Source: Polyangium sp. y55x31
GTDB taxonomy: Bacteria; Myxococcota_A; Polyangia; Polyangiales; Polyangiaceae
Direction of reading: 5' to 3'
Length of the DNA stretch: 64,000 nucleotides
NCBI RefSeq assembly: GCF_029946505.1
Contig: NZ_JARZHG010000004.1
Coordinates: 434,001-498,000, forward strand
Position numbers and translations under genes: made by a program. A model generated the notes under the pieces. It saw nothing but the letters and a program-made list of their open reading frames with translations, ran no database searches and was not told where the DNA came from. Positions 9,101 to 18,928 of the stretch are shown here, one piece after another. How positions within the stretch are numbered: the stretch's first letter is position 1; every line of letters begins with the position of its first letter.

Positions 9101-12100
9101 TGCAAGCGATCCGACGCGAGGACCGCGAGTCCCGTACGCACCCCGTCCGCGGGAGGAGCCGTCGCGAGGCTGCCCTGCACAACACGGCGCCAGGGACGTT
9201 TGTCGTTCTGGCGAACATGAACCTCGAAGGTCGCCTTGGACGCTCCCTCAGGCGAAACGAAGGTCTGGACGGTGGCCATTTCGTCGTCCTCGAGCGCCGG
9301 GGCATCGCCGAATTGCAGCGCGATCTGCCACGCGCCTTCGCCGAAGACCTCCCCTGCCGCCGCGACCGCGAGCCGCGCGAGCCCGCCTTTGGCCAGCCGA
9401 CGGACGCCGAACGACCGCTGAACGCCGATCCTCGCGAGCAACGCCTCGTCGAGCTGCGCCTCCCATGTTCGCACCTCGGGCCGATCCGCCCTCGCGGGGA
9501 GGGGCTGCCCAAGGAGAGGCTGCGTCTCTGCGGCCGCGGTCGTATGCGGCCGAACCTGCTTCGGAGCGGCGATCCAGTAGCGACGCCTCTGCCAGGGATA
9601 CGGGGGCAAGCTTACCACGCGCCCCCCTGCCGGGTAGAGGTTTTTCCAGCCAACCTCGACCCCTCCCACATGAAGCGCGCCGAGCCCGTCCAACATGCTC
9701 CGACGCTCGTCTGCATGTCTACGCATCGACGCGATGGCGGCCCCCTCGACGGCCGTTTCCTTCAGGTTGTCCTCGATCGAGGACAGCAGAACGGGGTGAG
9801 GGCTGAGCTCGACGAAGAGCGTGTGGCCCTCCTTCATCAACGCCTGCGTGACGCGCGAAAATCGAACGGGCTGGCGCAGGTTGTCCCACCAGTAGGAGGC
9901 CACGAGCTCGCCACCCCGCAAAAGCTCGCCCGTCACCGTCGAGCGCATCGCGATCCGAGCCTCCGCGGGCCGCACGTCATGGAGCGCCGCCAGCAGCTCC
10001 TCGCGTAGCGGATCCACCTGCGGGCTATGCGACGCCACGTCCACCTTCACGCGACGGCAAAAGACCCCGCGCTTTTCCAGCCCCCCGAGGACCTCCTCGA
10101 GCGCCGCCGGATCTCCCGACAGGACCGTGGCTCGCGGACCGTTGCTGACCGCAACGCCGAGCTTCTGCTCGTATCCCACGATCGCGGCCTCGGCCTCCGC
10201 CATGGGCAGCTCGACGAGCCCCATCGCGCCCTTGCCGCCAATGCGGCGAAGCAACCGGCTGCGGCGGCAGATGACCTTCACGGCGTCGGCGAGGCTCAGG
10301 CTCCCCGCGACGTGCGCCGCCGCGACCTCGCCCATGCTATGGCCCACCACGCAGTCGGGCTCGACGCCCCAGGATCGCCATAACGACGCGAGGGCGACGT
10401 CGATCGCGAACAGGACGGGCTGCACCACGGCGATGTCGGCGAGCCGCGAACGCCCTTCCTCGGCGGACATCTCCTCGATGACCGAAAACCCGGCTTCCTC
10501 GTGAATGGCCGCGTCGCAGGCGTCGAGCGTCGCTCGAAAGGCCGGCTCCTCGGTCAGCAACTGCCGACCCATGCCTGCCCATTGGGAACCCTGGCCAGGG
10601 AAAACGAACACCACCTTCGGGCGCCCCGCGCTCCGCGTGTTCCTCTCCGGCGTGCTGCCCGCCGCCTCCCCGCGCGCGATCGACGCGAGGAGCGCAGCCA
10701 CCTTCTCGCGCGTCGATCCTACCACGAACAGCCGATGCTCGTGGTGCGTCCGACGCACGCTCGCCGTGTAGGCCACGTCGTGCAGCGAGGCGTCGTTCGT
10801 CTGGACCAACCACTCTGCATGACGACGGGCCATCTCCACGAGCGCATCGGGGCTCTTCGCGGACAACGGAACGAGGTAGGCCGAAGCCTCCTCGGCACTC
10901 CGCCTCGATTCCTCCGCGGGCGCCTCCTCCAGGATCACGTGCGCGTTGGTGCCGCTCAATCCGAACCCGCTGACACCCGCTCGGCGAGGTTTGTCGGCGC
11001 GCGGCCACGCCACGGGCGACGTCGGCACGACGAACGGCGTCCCGTCCAAGGAAATGCGCGGATTCAACCGACGAAAATGAAGGTTTCGGGGGATACGCTC
11101 GTGCTCCATGGAAAGCACGGCCTTGATGAGCCCCGCGATGCCCGCCGCTCCCTCCAGGTGCCCGATGTTCGTCTTGACCGCGCCGAGCACGCACGACGAG
11201 CCGTCCGCCCTCGGCGCGCCCAGGACCTCGCGGAGCGCCTCCACCTCGATGGGATCGCCGAGCGACGTGCCCGTCCCGTGCATTTCGACGTAACCAATGT
11301 CGCCCGGGGACAGGCGCGCGCGCTCGAGCGCCTGCCGCAGCATGGCCTGCTGAGAAAGGACGTTCGGCGTCGTCAAACCGGTGGAGCGCCCATCCTGGTT
11401 GACCGCCCAGCCTCGAATCACGGCCCGGATACGATCGCCGTCCCGCAATGCATCGGAGAGCCGCTTGAGCACCACGAGGCCACACCCCTCGCCGCGGACG
11501 AACCCGTTCGCCCGCGCGTCCAGCGTCTTGCATCGGCCGTCCGGCGACATCGCCTGCGTCTCGAGGATGAGCTGCATGGTCAGCGGCGACGCGATCACGT
11601 TCACGCCCCCGGCCACCGCGAGATCGCTGTCCCGCGCGCGCAGGCTCTGGCATGCCTGCGCGACCGCCACGAGAGACGAGGAACATGCCGTGTCCATGGC
11701 AATGGCCGGCCCCTGGAAGCCAAAGACGAACGACACCCTCCCCGCCGCCGTGCTGAAGGCATTTCCCGTGGCGCAATACGCGTCGTACGCCCCCGCCCAG
11801 GCCTGCGTCATGATCTGCGCATAATCAGTATTGCACAGACCGACGAAAACCCCGGTCTTGCTCCCCATGAGCCGGTCCGGACGTTGCCCCGCGTCGTCCA
11901 GGGCCTCCCGCGTCACCTCCAGGAGCAGGCGCTGCTGGGGATCCAGGCTCTCCGCCTCGCGCGGCGAGATCCCGAAGTGCGCCGCGTCGAACTGCGATAC
12001 GTCGTCCAGCAAGGCGGCCCATCGAGCCGCCGGTCGATCGCCGGAAATCGCCTCGGGGGGCCATCGATCGGCAGGGATTTCTCGGACCGCGTCGACGCCG

Positions 12101-12318
12101 TTCTCGAGCGCCGCCCAGAATGCTTCGGGACCGTCGCCTCCTCCGGGGAAACGGCACGCCATCCCCACGATCGCGATGGGCTCGTTCGCCGCGCGCTCGA
12201 CGGCGTCCAGACGTGTTTTCATCTTCTCCAGCGCGGCGACCGCGCGCTGAAGTGGGGTCGGCTCGCCGGACGCGCCCTCTCGGCGCGGAGGCCCCCCCGG
12301 TCCGCCTGCGCTGCTCAT
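6139..12318 (-). CDS. Type I PKS, extension module 6: KS-AT-(DH)-(KR)-ACP-TE, terminal
   Basis: This 2059-residue protein is the last of the assembly line. Order: N-terminal coiled-coil docking helix (about 20-44), KS (46-465, Cys about 211 in DTACSSS, His about 347 and 387), AT (570-865, GHSMGE and VASH, methylmalonyl type), DH-like region (930-1200), KR-like region (1430-1620), ACP (Ser about 1736 in GMDSIM), and thioesterase (1795-2055, Ser about 1877 in GYSFGG, His about 2032 in PGNHLN). Both reductive domains look inactive. The DH lacks the HxxxGxxxxP histidine. The KR has ITGALSVLG instead of GGLGGLG and lacks the catalytic Ser-Tyr-Asn (FSPAPA; GASA in place of QANY). The module should leave a beta-keto-alpha-methyl thioester for TE release. 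The ATG overlaps the preceding stop as ATGA. Confidence 0.93.
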   Translation of the reverse strand: MSSAGGPGGPPRREGASGEPTPLQRAVAALEKMKTRLDAVERAANEPIAIVGMACRFPGGGDGPEAFWAALENGVDAVREIPADRWPPEAISGDRPAARWAALLDDVSQFDAAHFGISPREAESLDPQQRLLLEVTREALDDAGQRPDRLMGSKTGVFVGLCNTDYAQIMTQAWAGAYDAYCATGNAFSTAAGRVSFVFGFQGPAIAMDTACSSSLVAVAQACQSLRARDSDLAVAGGVNVIASPLTMQLILETQAMSPDGRCKTLDARANGFVRGEGCGLVVLKRLSDALRDGDRIRAVIRGWAVNQDGRSTGLTTPNVLSQQAMLRQALERARLSPGDIGYVEMHGTGTSLGDPIEVEALREVLGAPRADGSSCVLGAVKTNIGHLEGAAGIAGLIKAVLSMEHERIPRNLHFRRLNPRISLDGTPFVVPTSPVAWPRADKPRRAGVSGFGLSGTNAHVILEEAPAEESRRSAEEASAYLVPLSAKSPDALVEMARRHAEWLVQTNDASLHDVAYTASVRRTHHEHRLFVVGSTREKVAALLASIARGEAAGSTPERNTRSAGRPKVVFVFPGQGSQWAGMGRQLLTEEPAFRATLDACDAAIHEEAGFSVIEEMSAEEGRSRLADIAVVQPVLFAIDVALASLWRSWGVEPDCVVGHSMGEVAAAHVAGSLSLADAVKVICRRSRLLRRIGGKGAMGLVELPMAEAEAAIVGYEQKLGVAVSNGPRATVLSGDPAALEEVLGGLEKRGVFCRRVKVDVASHSPQVDPLREELLAALHDVRPAEARIAMRSTVTGELLRGGELVASYWWDNLRQPVRFSRVTQALMKEGHTLFVELSPHPVLLSSIEDNLKETAVEGAAIASMRRHADERRSMLDGLGALHVGGVEVGWKNLYPAGGRVVSLPPYPWQRRRYWIAAPKQVRPHTTAAAETQPLLGQPLPARADRPEVRTWEAQLDEALLARIGVQRSFGVRRLAKGGLARLAVAAAGEVFGEGAWQIALQFGDAPALEDDEMATVQTFVSPEGASKATFEVHVRQNDKRPWRRVVQGSLATAPPADGVRTGLAVLASDRLQDMAPSLWEARLGALGLDDDVFRVEEVLRNGSELLVRGTAAPDAVGALPRAVAALVSITHPAAHGHSWAIEAVDGFLVSPASVEGRAWLRARWVERDTSSGCVSAELVSEAGDVLSSVQRIDLRAEDPEAVFRARGKHPFDGAFADFVWEPAPAPRHERTGRRAWLVIADAGGTGLALATQLQGTGDAVVTLPAAQLEHGIDKLDLLLASSLDFAGIVYMGALDELGHEAFSAAAVEASTSRHALVALAIADLLASRATAPRLWLVTRGAQDAGGIDVSPGPAGLWGLGRVLSQELPAVWGGIVDLEPTPNAEETRLLAESLRSSGEEWSALRGAARFVARLAPISLPVHRAIEVRPECTYLITGALSVLGQEAARWLVMRGARNLLLVDEPHRMGLVPTWVRELEALGARVDIRGADAADEEVMRRVLSRASNPIAGIFQVGYGVEDARRLTDAETRRELATVVEAQCLPCFTLHSLTANHRLDFFVLFSPAPALLGWEGLGASAVAAAVVDAFARRRRRTSHRITIAHVFPLLEVRAPMSELEDELVAVGIEGIPAPRLFEALEHMLAMDRPAAIVGWADWAHLRAPKQVGPARSRLEASGDVPATVEGAASLRRRIVEANEEGARHIVEGAVRRLVAHVLHADPNDRLPGHQALSTFGMDSIMGAQLLGRLRGAFDLVLPLKILLENPSIDALVGHVATAIRSGEGSVAAGSRSRGERGLCIELTRGGDGPPMFWTPPLTGSALIYQSLARRLGKERPFHAFDAPGIDSDAPPCDRVETLAARFIEAMRTVAPRGPYRLGGYSFGGLVAYEMARILQIAGETVEALVIVDVPALEAGDLATRLAQAARFVDPDYDVSTLADIGREEAVSRLARSIGAMLGLPPDLSESTHLLGVYRAHFNALIDYVPQPYGGSMTVLATRDSIDRLALMTRSPREPSLGWRRLVTGSVQVHELPGNHLNVVLEPTSAEIARILGLVLEASRDGA

Positions 12319-15300
12319 CCCAGAAACTCCTCGAATGCCTCGAGCTTGTTCACGAGCTCCGCCTCGTCTCCCTCGACCACGCCCTCCCCCGCCGTCGCCA
12401 GCTCCTCCTCCGCGTGCGCCGCGACGGGCGGCGAGACCTCCGCCGCGCCTTCCGCGCTGGCGGGCGGCGCGGGGGCCAACCGCTCGAGGAGATGAGCCGC
12501 GAGCGCCTCCGCGGTGGGGTATGTGAAGAGCAGCGCCGCCGAGAGCTTGAGGCCGAGGCTCGCCTCGATCCGGTTGCGCAGCTCCAGGCTCATCAGCGAA
12601 TCCATTCCGAAGCTCGTGAAAGGCGTCCGCGTGTCGATGCGGGCCGGCTCGAGCCGAAGCACACGGCCGAGCTGCTCGCGGAGGTGCGCTTCGACCATCG
12701 CCGCCCGCTCTGCCGCCCCCGCGCGATCGAGCGCGTCGCGCAAGCCTCCGGCCTTGACGCTACTCGCGACGGAGCCTTTTTCGGCGAGCAGCTCCGACAA
12801 GAAGGGCATGGCCGCCATGTGGGGATAAAATTCGAGCCACTGGCGCACGTCGAAGCGGAGGAGCCCCACCTCGGGGCGCGGATGCTCGAGGAGCCGACCG
12901 AACAACGTATTGCCCTCCTCGGGCGTCATGCTCGCGGCGCCGCGAGAAGCGATGCGCTTCCCACGAACGTCCGAAGCCGCTGCGAGGCCCACGTTCGCGA
13001 ACGGCCCCCACTGAATGCTCGTTCCGGGCAAACCGTCGGCGACGCGCGCCTGACAAAGCGCATCGAGGAAGGTATTGGCCAGCGCATAATTCGCTTGTCC
13101 GGGCGAACCCAGGAGCCCTGCCGCAGACGAGTAGGCCACGAAGAAATCGAGATCCCGGCCGCGCGTCGTCTCGTGCAGGTTCCATCCGCCGAGCGTCTTG
13201 GGCGCGACCGGTCCCCAGAAGTGCGCTTCCGTCATCTCCGGCAGCGTCTGGTCCGCGAGCGACCCCGCCGCGTGCACGACGCCGCGCAGGGGAGGCATGC
13301 TCCGATCGAGCTCCGCCATCGCCGCGTCCACGTCCGCTCGCACCGACACGTCTCCCCGCACGACACGCACCTCGGCGCCCGCCTCCTTCATCCTACGAAT
13401 CGCGTCGTTCGCGGCTTCGCTCGGCGCGCTTCGACCCATGAGCGCGACATGCCTTGCGCCTTGCTCCACGAGCCATCCTGCGAGCGACAGCCCGAGACCC
13501 CCGAGGCCACCGGTGATCAGATACGTTCCGTCGCCCCGGACGCGCGCCCGCACCACGGGCGCCGCGATTTGCGCGGCCGGGTCCGCCATCCGCAGCGCGA
13601 TTTTCCCGATGTGCCGAGCCTGCGCCATCCATCGGAACGCCTCGTCCGCGGAGCTCGCCGGGAACACCTGCACCGGCTGCGGCTCGAGCGTGCCATCCTC
13701 GAACTTCGCCATCACCTCGCCGAGCAGCCGCGCGAATCGCTCGGGGCTCTCCTCCCCCATTCCGGCAAGGTCGATGGCCGTGTACGAGAGGCTCTTCCGG
13801 AACGGCAGGAGCGGAAGCCGGGTGTTCTGATAGATGTCCTTCTTGCTGATATCCAGAAAGCGCCCGTATGGGCCCAGCACGTCGAGGCTCTTCAGGAGCG
13901 CGTCACCCGTGAGCGAATTCAACACGACGTCCACGCCGCGCCCTCCCGTTCGGGCCATCACCTCGTCCGCGAATGCGAGGGTACGCGAATCCATCACGTG
14001 CTCGATGCCGAGGGAACGCAGGTAGGCGCGTTTTTCCTCGCTGCCCGCCGTCGCGAAAATCTCGGCGCCCACGGACCGCGCATACTGTATCGCCGCGAGC
14101 CCGGTCCCGCCGGTCGCGGAATGGATCAAGATCCGCTCGCCCTGCCGTAGCCGACCGACGTGATGAAGCGCCCAGTACACGGTCGTGAAGACCGCCGGGA
14201 TCGTCGCCGCCTGCTCGAACGAAATCCCCGCCGGCTTGCGCGCGACGAATTCGGCGCGTGTGGTCACGTGGCTCGCGAAGCTCGACGCGGCGGCGGCGAT
14301 GACCTCCTGCCCCACATAGAGCCCATGCACGCCCTCCCCGAGCGCCACGATCCGGCCCGCGCAATCGCCGCCGAGCTGCGCCGACCTCGGGTCCATGCCG
14401 GGGTAGATCCCCATGGCCTTCATGACGTCGAGGAAATTCAGCCCCGCTGCCTCGACCTCGATCTCCACCTCTCCGGGGCCCGGCGGACGGCGCTCCATGG
14501 ACCGCAGGCAGAGGCGCTCGAGCACCCCGGGCTCGCCGATTTCGAGCCGGTACGGCCTGCCCGCCGCGGGCTCTCGGCGTTCGCCCGCGGGGCCTTCCAC
14601 CGCCAGGTTTCCTCGCACGAGCCGCGCCACGTATCGCCCCTCCGGCCTGAGCGCGACCTGATCCTCCTCGCTCCCCGAAAGGACCTCTCGGACCACGAGC
14701 TCCGGTTCGTCCTGGCTCATGTCCGTGGGAAGGTCGAGGCGCACGCAGCCGAGGTCGGGCAACTCCATCGCCAGGACGCGCCCGAGACCCCACATCGCGG
14801 CCTGCGAAATCGCGAGCGGCGTCACGCGCACGCCGGCGGCCTGCGCGCCGCGCGTCAACAGGAACAGGCGCGGCGCATCACGAGATGCTCGACGCCAGAT
14901 CGCCTGGGCGAGCCGTATCGCGCTCAGCGTGCCGCGGCGCAAATCCGCCTCGACCGTGGCCGCGCTCGTCTCCCTCCAGCCCGCGCCGTCCAGCGCGGCG
15001 CAATGGATGACGCCGCGACAAGGATCCTTGCCGAAGGCGTCGTGCAAGAGCTCTTGCCATTGCTCGACACTCGTGGGATCCACCCGGTATCGGCGTTCGC
15101 CCTCGGGAGCATAACGCTCGCCGGCCGCGACCTCCACGCAAGTATGCCCGCGCTGGCGGAGCTGCTCCGCCACCACGGCGCCGAGCCCCTTCTCGTCCGC
15201 GAAGACGAGCCACGCGCCGGGGTTTGTCTCGGCCACCGGAGGAAGGTCCTTCCGCCGCCACGACACCTCGAACACGCACTCGGCGAAGGGCTCCCGCGTG

Positions 15301-18300
15301 GCCCCGGCCGCCTCGGTGAGCCGCTGCACGCGGAGCTCCGACACCTCGACCAGCGCATTCCCTGACTCGCCTCGAATCACGAGCGAGAAGGCCGGGTCGC
15401 TCTCCGTGCCGTCCCCCGAGAGGCGCCCGTGAACCCAGACTTCGAGCCCGGGTCGCTCGTGCACGCGGACGCCTGCGACCTTCACGGGGACGAACGTGCC
15501 GTCTCCCAACGACGCCCGCAGCGACCAACCGGCTGCCTGGAAGCACGCGTCGAGGAGCGCCGGATGAACGAGATAATCGCCGAAATCCGCGCGCGCCTCG
15601 TCGGGCAGCCGCACGCGCGCCACGACTTCGCCTTTCCCCAGGTGCAGCCGCTCGACCCCCTGGAAGCACTTGCCATACGAAAGGCCCTGCGCCTCCATGC
15701 GCTGGTAATGGGCGGGGCCCTCCAGGACCTCCGGACAACGCGCTTCGACGTCCCTTCGGTCCTCGCTGGCAGGCGGCGCCGTCGACGTGGCCACCACCCG
15801 CAGGATCCCCTCCGCGTGGCGTACCCACTCCTTCGCGCCCTCGGCCCGACTCGAAATCGTCACCGCGCCCCGCCCCCCGCCCTCTTCGAGGAGCGATACC
15901 TGCACGATGCGCGCTTGCCCGCGCGGCAGCACGAGCATTTGCTCGAACGACATCGTATCGAGCCGGACCGCGCCCTCTCCGTACACCCGGGCTCCCGCGG
16001 CCAGCGCCATTTCGACGTATCCTGCCCCGGGGAAGACCACCTCTCCCTGCACCCGATGATCTTCGAGGTAGGGCCATCCCTCCGTGCTCAGGCGCTGCTC
16101 CCATATGTGCAGCTCGGGCTGCGACGCAGGAACGATGCCCATACCCAGCAGCGGATGAGCGCCCTCTTCCCGCGGGAGGCGGGCGCGCGCCCCGCGCGTC
16201 TCGAGCCAAAATCGCTCGCGCTGCCATGGGTACGTGGGGAGCGGCACGACGCGCCCCCCGCTGGGAAAACGCTTGCGCCATTGGATCGCGCATCCCCGGA
16301 CATGGAGCGCCCCGAGCGCTTCGAGCATCGTCCGGAGCTCGTCGGCCTGCCTGCGCATCGATGCAAGGGCCGCGCCCTCGACGTGCGTCTCTCGCAAGTT
16401 CTCCTCGATCGAAGGCACCAGAATCGGGTGCGGGCTCATCTCGACGAAGAGCGTGTGGCCCTCTTTCATGAGCGCCTGTGTGACGAGCGAGAATCGAACG
16501 GGCTGCCGCAGGTTGTCCCACCAATACGAAGCCGTGAGCTCGGCCCCCTTCGACGACCGTCCCGTCACCGTCGAGCGCATCGCCGTCCTTCCGTCCTCGG
16601 GGCGAATGTCTCGGAGTGACGCCGCGAAATCCTCGTGAAGAGGATCCACCTGGGGGCTGTGCGAGGCGACGTCCACCTTCACGCGACGGCAGAATACGCC
16701 CTTCTTTTCGAGCGCCCCGAGGACCTCCTCGAGCGCCGCCGGGTCGCCCGACAGGACCGTGGACCTCGGCCCATTGCTCACCGCGACGCCGATCTTATGC
16801 TCGTACCCCTCGATCGCGGCCTCGGCCTCCGCCATGTCGAGCTCGACGAGCGCCATCGCGCCCCGGCCGCTGATCCGGCGAAGCAAGCGGCTCCGGCGAC
16901 AGATGACCTTCGCCGCGTCCTCGAGGCTCAACATCCCCGCCACGTGCGCCCCGGCGACCTCGCCCATGCTATGGCCGACGACACAATCCGGCTCCACACC
17001 CCAGGATCGCCACAAGGACGCGAGCGCCACCTCGATCGCGAACAGGACGGGCTGCACCACGTCGATCTCCGCAAGGCGCGACCGGGCCTCGTCCGCCGAG
17101 ATCTCGTCGATGACCGAGAAGCCGGCCTCCGCGCGGATCGCCTGATCACAAGCCTCGAGCGACGCGCGAAATCCGGGCTCCTGCGCCAGGAGCGCACGGC
17201 CCATCCCCAACCATTGCGAACCCTGTCCAGGAAAAACGAAGACCACCTTCGGCCGCGCCTGCGCCGCGATCTTTCCCTGCACGACGCCGCCCGGCGCTTC
17301 TCCCCGGACAAACGAGGCAAGGAGCCCGGCGAGCTCCTCCCGCGTCGCGCCCACCGCGGCGAGGCGGTGCTCGTGGTGCGTCCGGCGCACGCTCGCCGTG
17401 TACGCAGCCTCGCGCAACGAGACATCGTTCGTCTTCGACAACCACGCCGCCAACGAATGCGCCGCCGCGCGGAGCGCTTCGGGGCTCTTCGCCGAGAGCG
17501 GCAACAGATGGACCGAGGGCTCCCGCTCGGGTGACCTCGCCTCGTCCGGAGGCGCCTCCTCCAGGATCACGTGCGCGTTCGTCCCGCTCAAACCGAACGA
17601 GCTCACGCCCGCCCGACGCGGCCTATCGCCCCGCAGCCAAGGCACGTTTTCGGTCGGAACCACGAGCGGCGTGCCGTCCAGCGAACTGCGGGGATTCAAT
17701 GCCCGGAAATGGATGTTTCTGGGGATCACCCCGCGCTGCAACGTGAGCACGGCCTTGATGAGCCCCGCCACACCCGCCGCCGCCTCCAGGTGCCCGATGT
17801 TCGTCTTGACGGTCCCCACGAAACAATGCGTGCCATCGGCGCGCGGCTGGCCCAGCACCGCGCGGAGCGCGTCCATTTCGATCGGATCGCCGAGCGGCGT
17901 CCCGGTCCCGTGCGCCTCGACATACCCGATGTCTTGCGGCGAGAGGCCCGCGCGAGAGAGCGCCGCCTTCAACATCGTCTGCTGCGCGAGCACGTTCGGC
18001 GTGGTGAGCCCCGTCGAGCGCCCGTCCTGGTTCACGGCCGATCCGCGGATCAGCCCCAGGATGCAATCGCCGTCCCGCTGCGCGTCCGAGAGCCGCTTCA
18101 AAACGACGACCCCGCACCCCTCGCCTCGGACATACCCATTCGCCCGCGCATCGAAGCTCTTGCACCGGCCGTCCGGCGCGAGCGCGCCGGTCTTCGCCGT
18201 CACCTCGGCGATGAGCGGATCCAGCATCAAGCTGACGCCCCCGACGAGCGCGAGATCGCTGTCTCGCGTGTGCAAGCTCTGGCAGCCGAGGTGGACCGCG

Positions 18301-18926
18301 ACGAGCGACGACGAGCAAGCCGTGTCCACCGCCGTGGCGGGTCCCTGAAGCCCGAACGCGTACGCGAGCCTGCCCGCGGGAAAACTGTGTCCGTTCCCGG
18401 TCGCGGTGTACGCTTCCTGGCTCTCCCGAGGCTGCGCCAGGCTGAGCTCCAGGTAATCGGTGTTCATGATCCCGACGAAGACCCCGGTCTTCGTCCCGAC
18501 GAGCTTTGGGGCGTCGTACCCCGCGCGTTCGAGCGCCTCCCAGGACACCTCCAAGAGAAAACGCTGCTGTGGGTCGAGCCGCTCGGCCTCACGAGGCGAG
18601 ATGCCGAAAAACCCCGCATCGAACCTATCGACGTCGCCCACGAACGCGCCCCAGCGTGCACCTTGCAGCCGGGGCTCGGCGTCGATCAGCGGGTCGATCT
18701 TCCATCGATTCGCCGGAACCGCGGTCACCGCGTCGGCGCCGCCCGCCAGGCGATCCCAGAACTCCTCCGGCGAATTCGCCTCGCCCGGGAACCGGCAAGC
18801 CATCCCGACGATGGCAATGGGTTCCGTCTTTTCCCGCAGGAGCGCGTCGCGCTCGGCACGGGTCTCCTTCAATGCCACGATCGCATCGCGCAGCTTTCCG
18901 AGGATCTCGTTTTCGGAGAGCGCCAT
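12315..18926 (-). CDS. Type I PKS, extension module 5: KS-AT-DH-ER-KR-ACP
   Basis: This 2203-residue protein is a fully reducing module. Domains: docking helix (1-33), KS (34-455, Cys about 203), AT (560-850, [10 protein letters not shown] with the RRS arginine, methylmalonyl type by known signatures), and DH (920-1210, intact HRVQGEVVFP and LLDACFQ). ER follows (1460-1775, NADPH loop [17 protein letters not shown]), then KR (1795-1985, GGLGGLG, Ser in YSSAAG, Tyr in QANY, SLAD so B-type) and ACP (Ser about 2109 in GMDSLM). It should add a methylmalonyl unit reduced to methylene. The ATG at 18926 is chosen: it follows the upstream stop by 2 bp and has AAGGGG 7 bp before it. The open frame runs on to 20453, but that part is a shadow of the upstream gene. 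Confidence 0.93.
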   Translation of the reverse strand: MALSENEILGKLRDAIVALKETRAERDALLREKTEPIAIVGMACRFPGEANSPEEFWDRLAGGADAVTAVPANRWKIDPLIDAEPRLQGARWGAFVGDVDRFDAGFFGISPREAERLDPQQRFLLEVSWEALERAGYDAPKLVGTKTGVFVGIMNTDYLELSLAQPRESQEAYTATGNGHSFPAGRLAYAFGLQGPATAVDTACSSSLVAVHLGCQSLHTRDSDLALVGGVSLMLDPLIAEVTAKTGALAPDGRCKSFDARANGYVRGEGCGVVVLKRLSDAQRDGDCILGLIRGSAVNQDGRSTGLTTPNVLAQQTMLKAALSRAGLSPQDIGYVEAHGTGTPLGDPIEMDALRAVLGQPRADGTHCFVGTVKTNIGHLEAAAGVAGLIKAVLTLQRGVIPRNIHFRALNPRSSLDGTPLVVPTENVPWLRGDRPRRAGVSSFGLSGTNAHVILEEAPPDEARSPEREPSVHLLPLSAKSPEALRAAAHSLAAWLSKTNDVSLREAAYTASVRRTHHEHRLAAVGATREELAGLLASFVRGEAPGGVVQGKIAAQARPKVVFVFPGQGSQWLGMGRALLAQEPGFRASLEACDQAIRAEAGFSVIDEISADEARSRLAEIDVVQPVLFAIEVALASLWRSWGVEPDCVVGHSMGEVAGAHVAGMLSLEDAAKVICRRSRLLRRISGRGAMALVELDMAEAEAAIEGYEHKIGVAVSNGPRSTVLSGDPAALEEVLGALEKKGVFCRRVKVDVASHSPQVDPLHEDFAASLRDIRPEDGRTAMRSTVTGRSSKGAELTASYWWDNLRQPVRFSLVTQALMKEGHTLFVEMSPHPILVPSIEENLRETHVEGAALASMRRQADELRTMLEALGALHVRGCAIQWRKRFPSGGRVVPLPTYPWQRERFWLETRGARARLPREEGAHPLLGMGIVPASQPELHIWEQRLSTEGWPYLEDHRVQGEVVFPGAGYVEMALAAGARVYGEGAVRLDTMSFEQMLVLPRGQARIVQVSLLEEGGGRGAVTISSRAEGAKEWVRHAEGILRVVATSTAPPASEDRRDVEARCPEVLEGPAHYQRMEAQGLSYGKCFQGVERLHLGKGEVVARVRLPDEARADFGDYLVHPALLDACFQAAGWSLRASLGDGTFVPVKVAGVRVHERPGLEVWVHGRLSGDGTESDPAFSLVIRGESGNALVEVSELRVQRLTEAAGATREPFAECVFEVSWRRKDLPPVAETNPGAWLVFADEKGLGAVVAEQLRQRGHTCVEVAAGERYAPEGERRYRVDPTSVEQWQELLHDAFGKDPCRGVIHCAALDGAGWRETSAATVEADLRRGTLSAIRLAQAIWRRASRDAPRLFLLTRGAQAAGVRVTPLAISQAAMWGLGRVLAMELPDLGCVRLDLPTDMSQDEPELVVREVLSGSEEDQVALRPEGRYVARLVRGNLAVEGPAGERREPAAGRPYRLEIGEPGVLERLCLRSMERRPPGPGEVEIEVEAAGLNFLDVMKAMGIYPGMDPRSAQLGGDCAGRIVALGEGVHGLYVGQEVIAAAASSFASHVTTRAEFVARKPAGISFEQAATIPAVFTTVYWALHHVGRLRQGERILIHSATGGTGLAAIQYARSVGAEIFATAGSEEKRAYLRSLGIEHVMDSRTLAFADEVMARTGGRGVDVVLNSLTGDALLKSLDVLGPYGRFLDISKKDIYQNTRLPLLPFRKSLSYTAIDLAGMGEESPERFARLLGEVMAKFEDGTLEPQPVQVFPASSADEAFRWMAQARHIGKIALRMADPAAQIAAPVVRARVRGDGTYLITGGLGGLGLSLAGWLVEQGARHVALMGRSAPSEAANDAIRRMKEAGAEVRVVRGDVSVRADVDAAMAELDRSMPPLRGVVHAAGSLADQTLPEMTEAHFWGPVAPKTLGGWNLHETTRGRDLDFFVAYSSAAGLLGSPGQANYALANTFLDALCQARVADGLPGTSIQWGPFANVGLAAASDVRGKRIASRGAASMTPEEGNTLFGRLLEHPRPEVGLLRFDVRQWLEFYPHMAAMPFLSELLAEKGSVASSVKAGGLRDALDRAGAAERAAMVEAHLREQLGRVLRLEPARIDTRTPFTSFGMDSLMSLELRNRIEASLGLKLSAALLFTYPTAEALAAHLLERLAPAPPASAEGAAEVSPPVAAHAEEELATAGEGVVEGDEAELVNKLEAFEEFLG

Positions 18927-18928
18927 GG

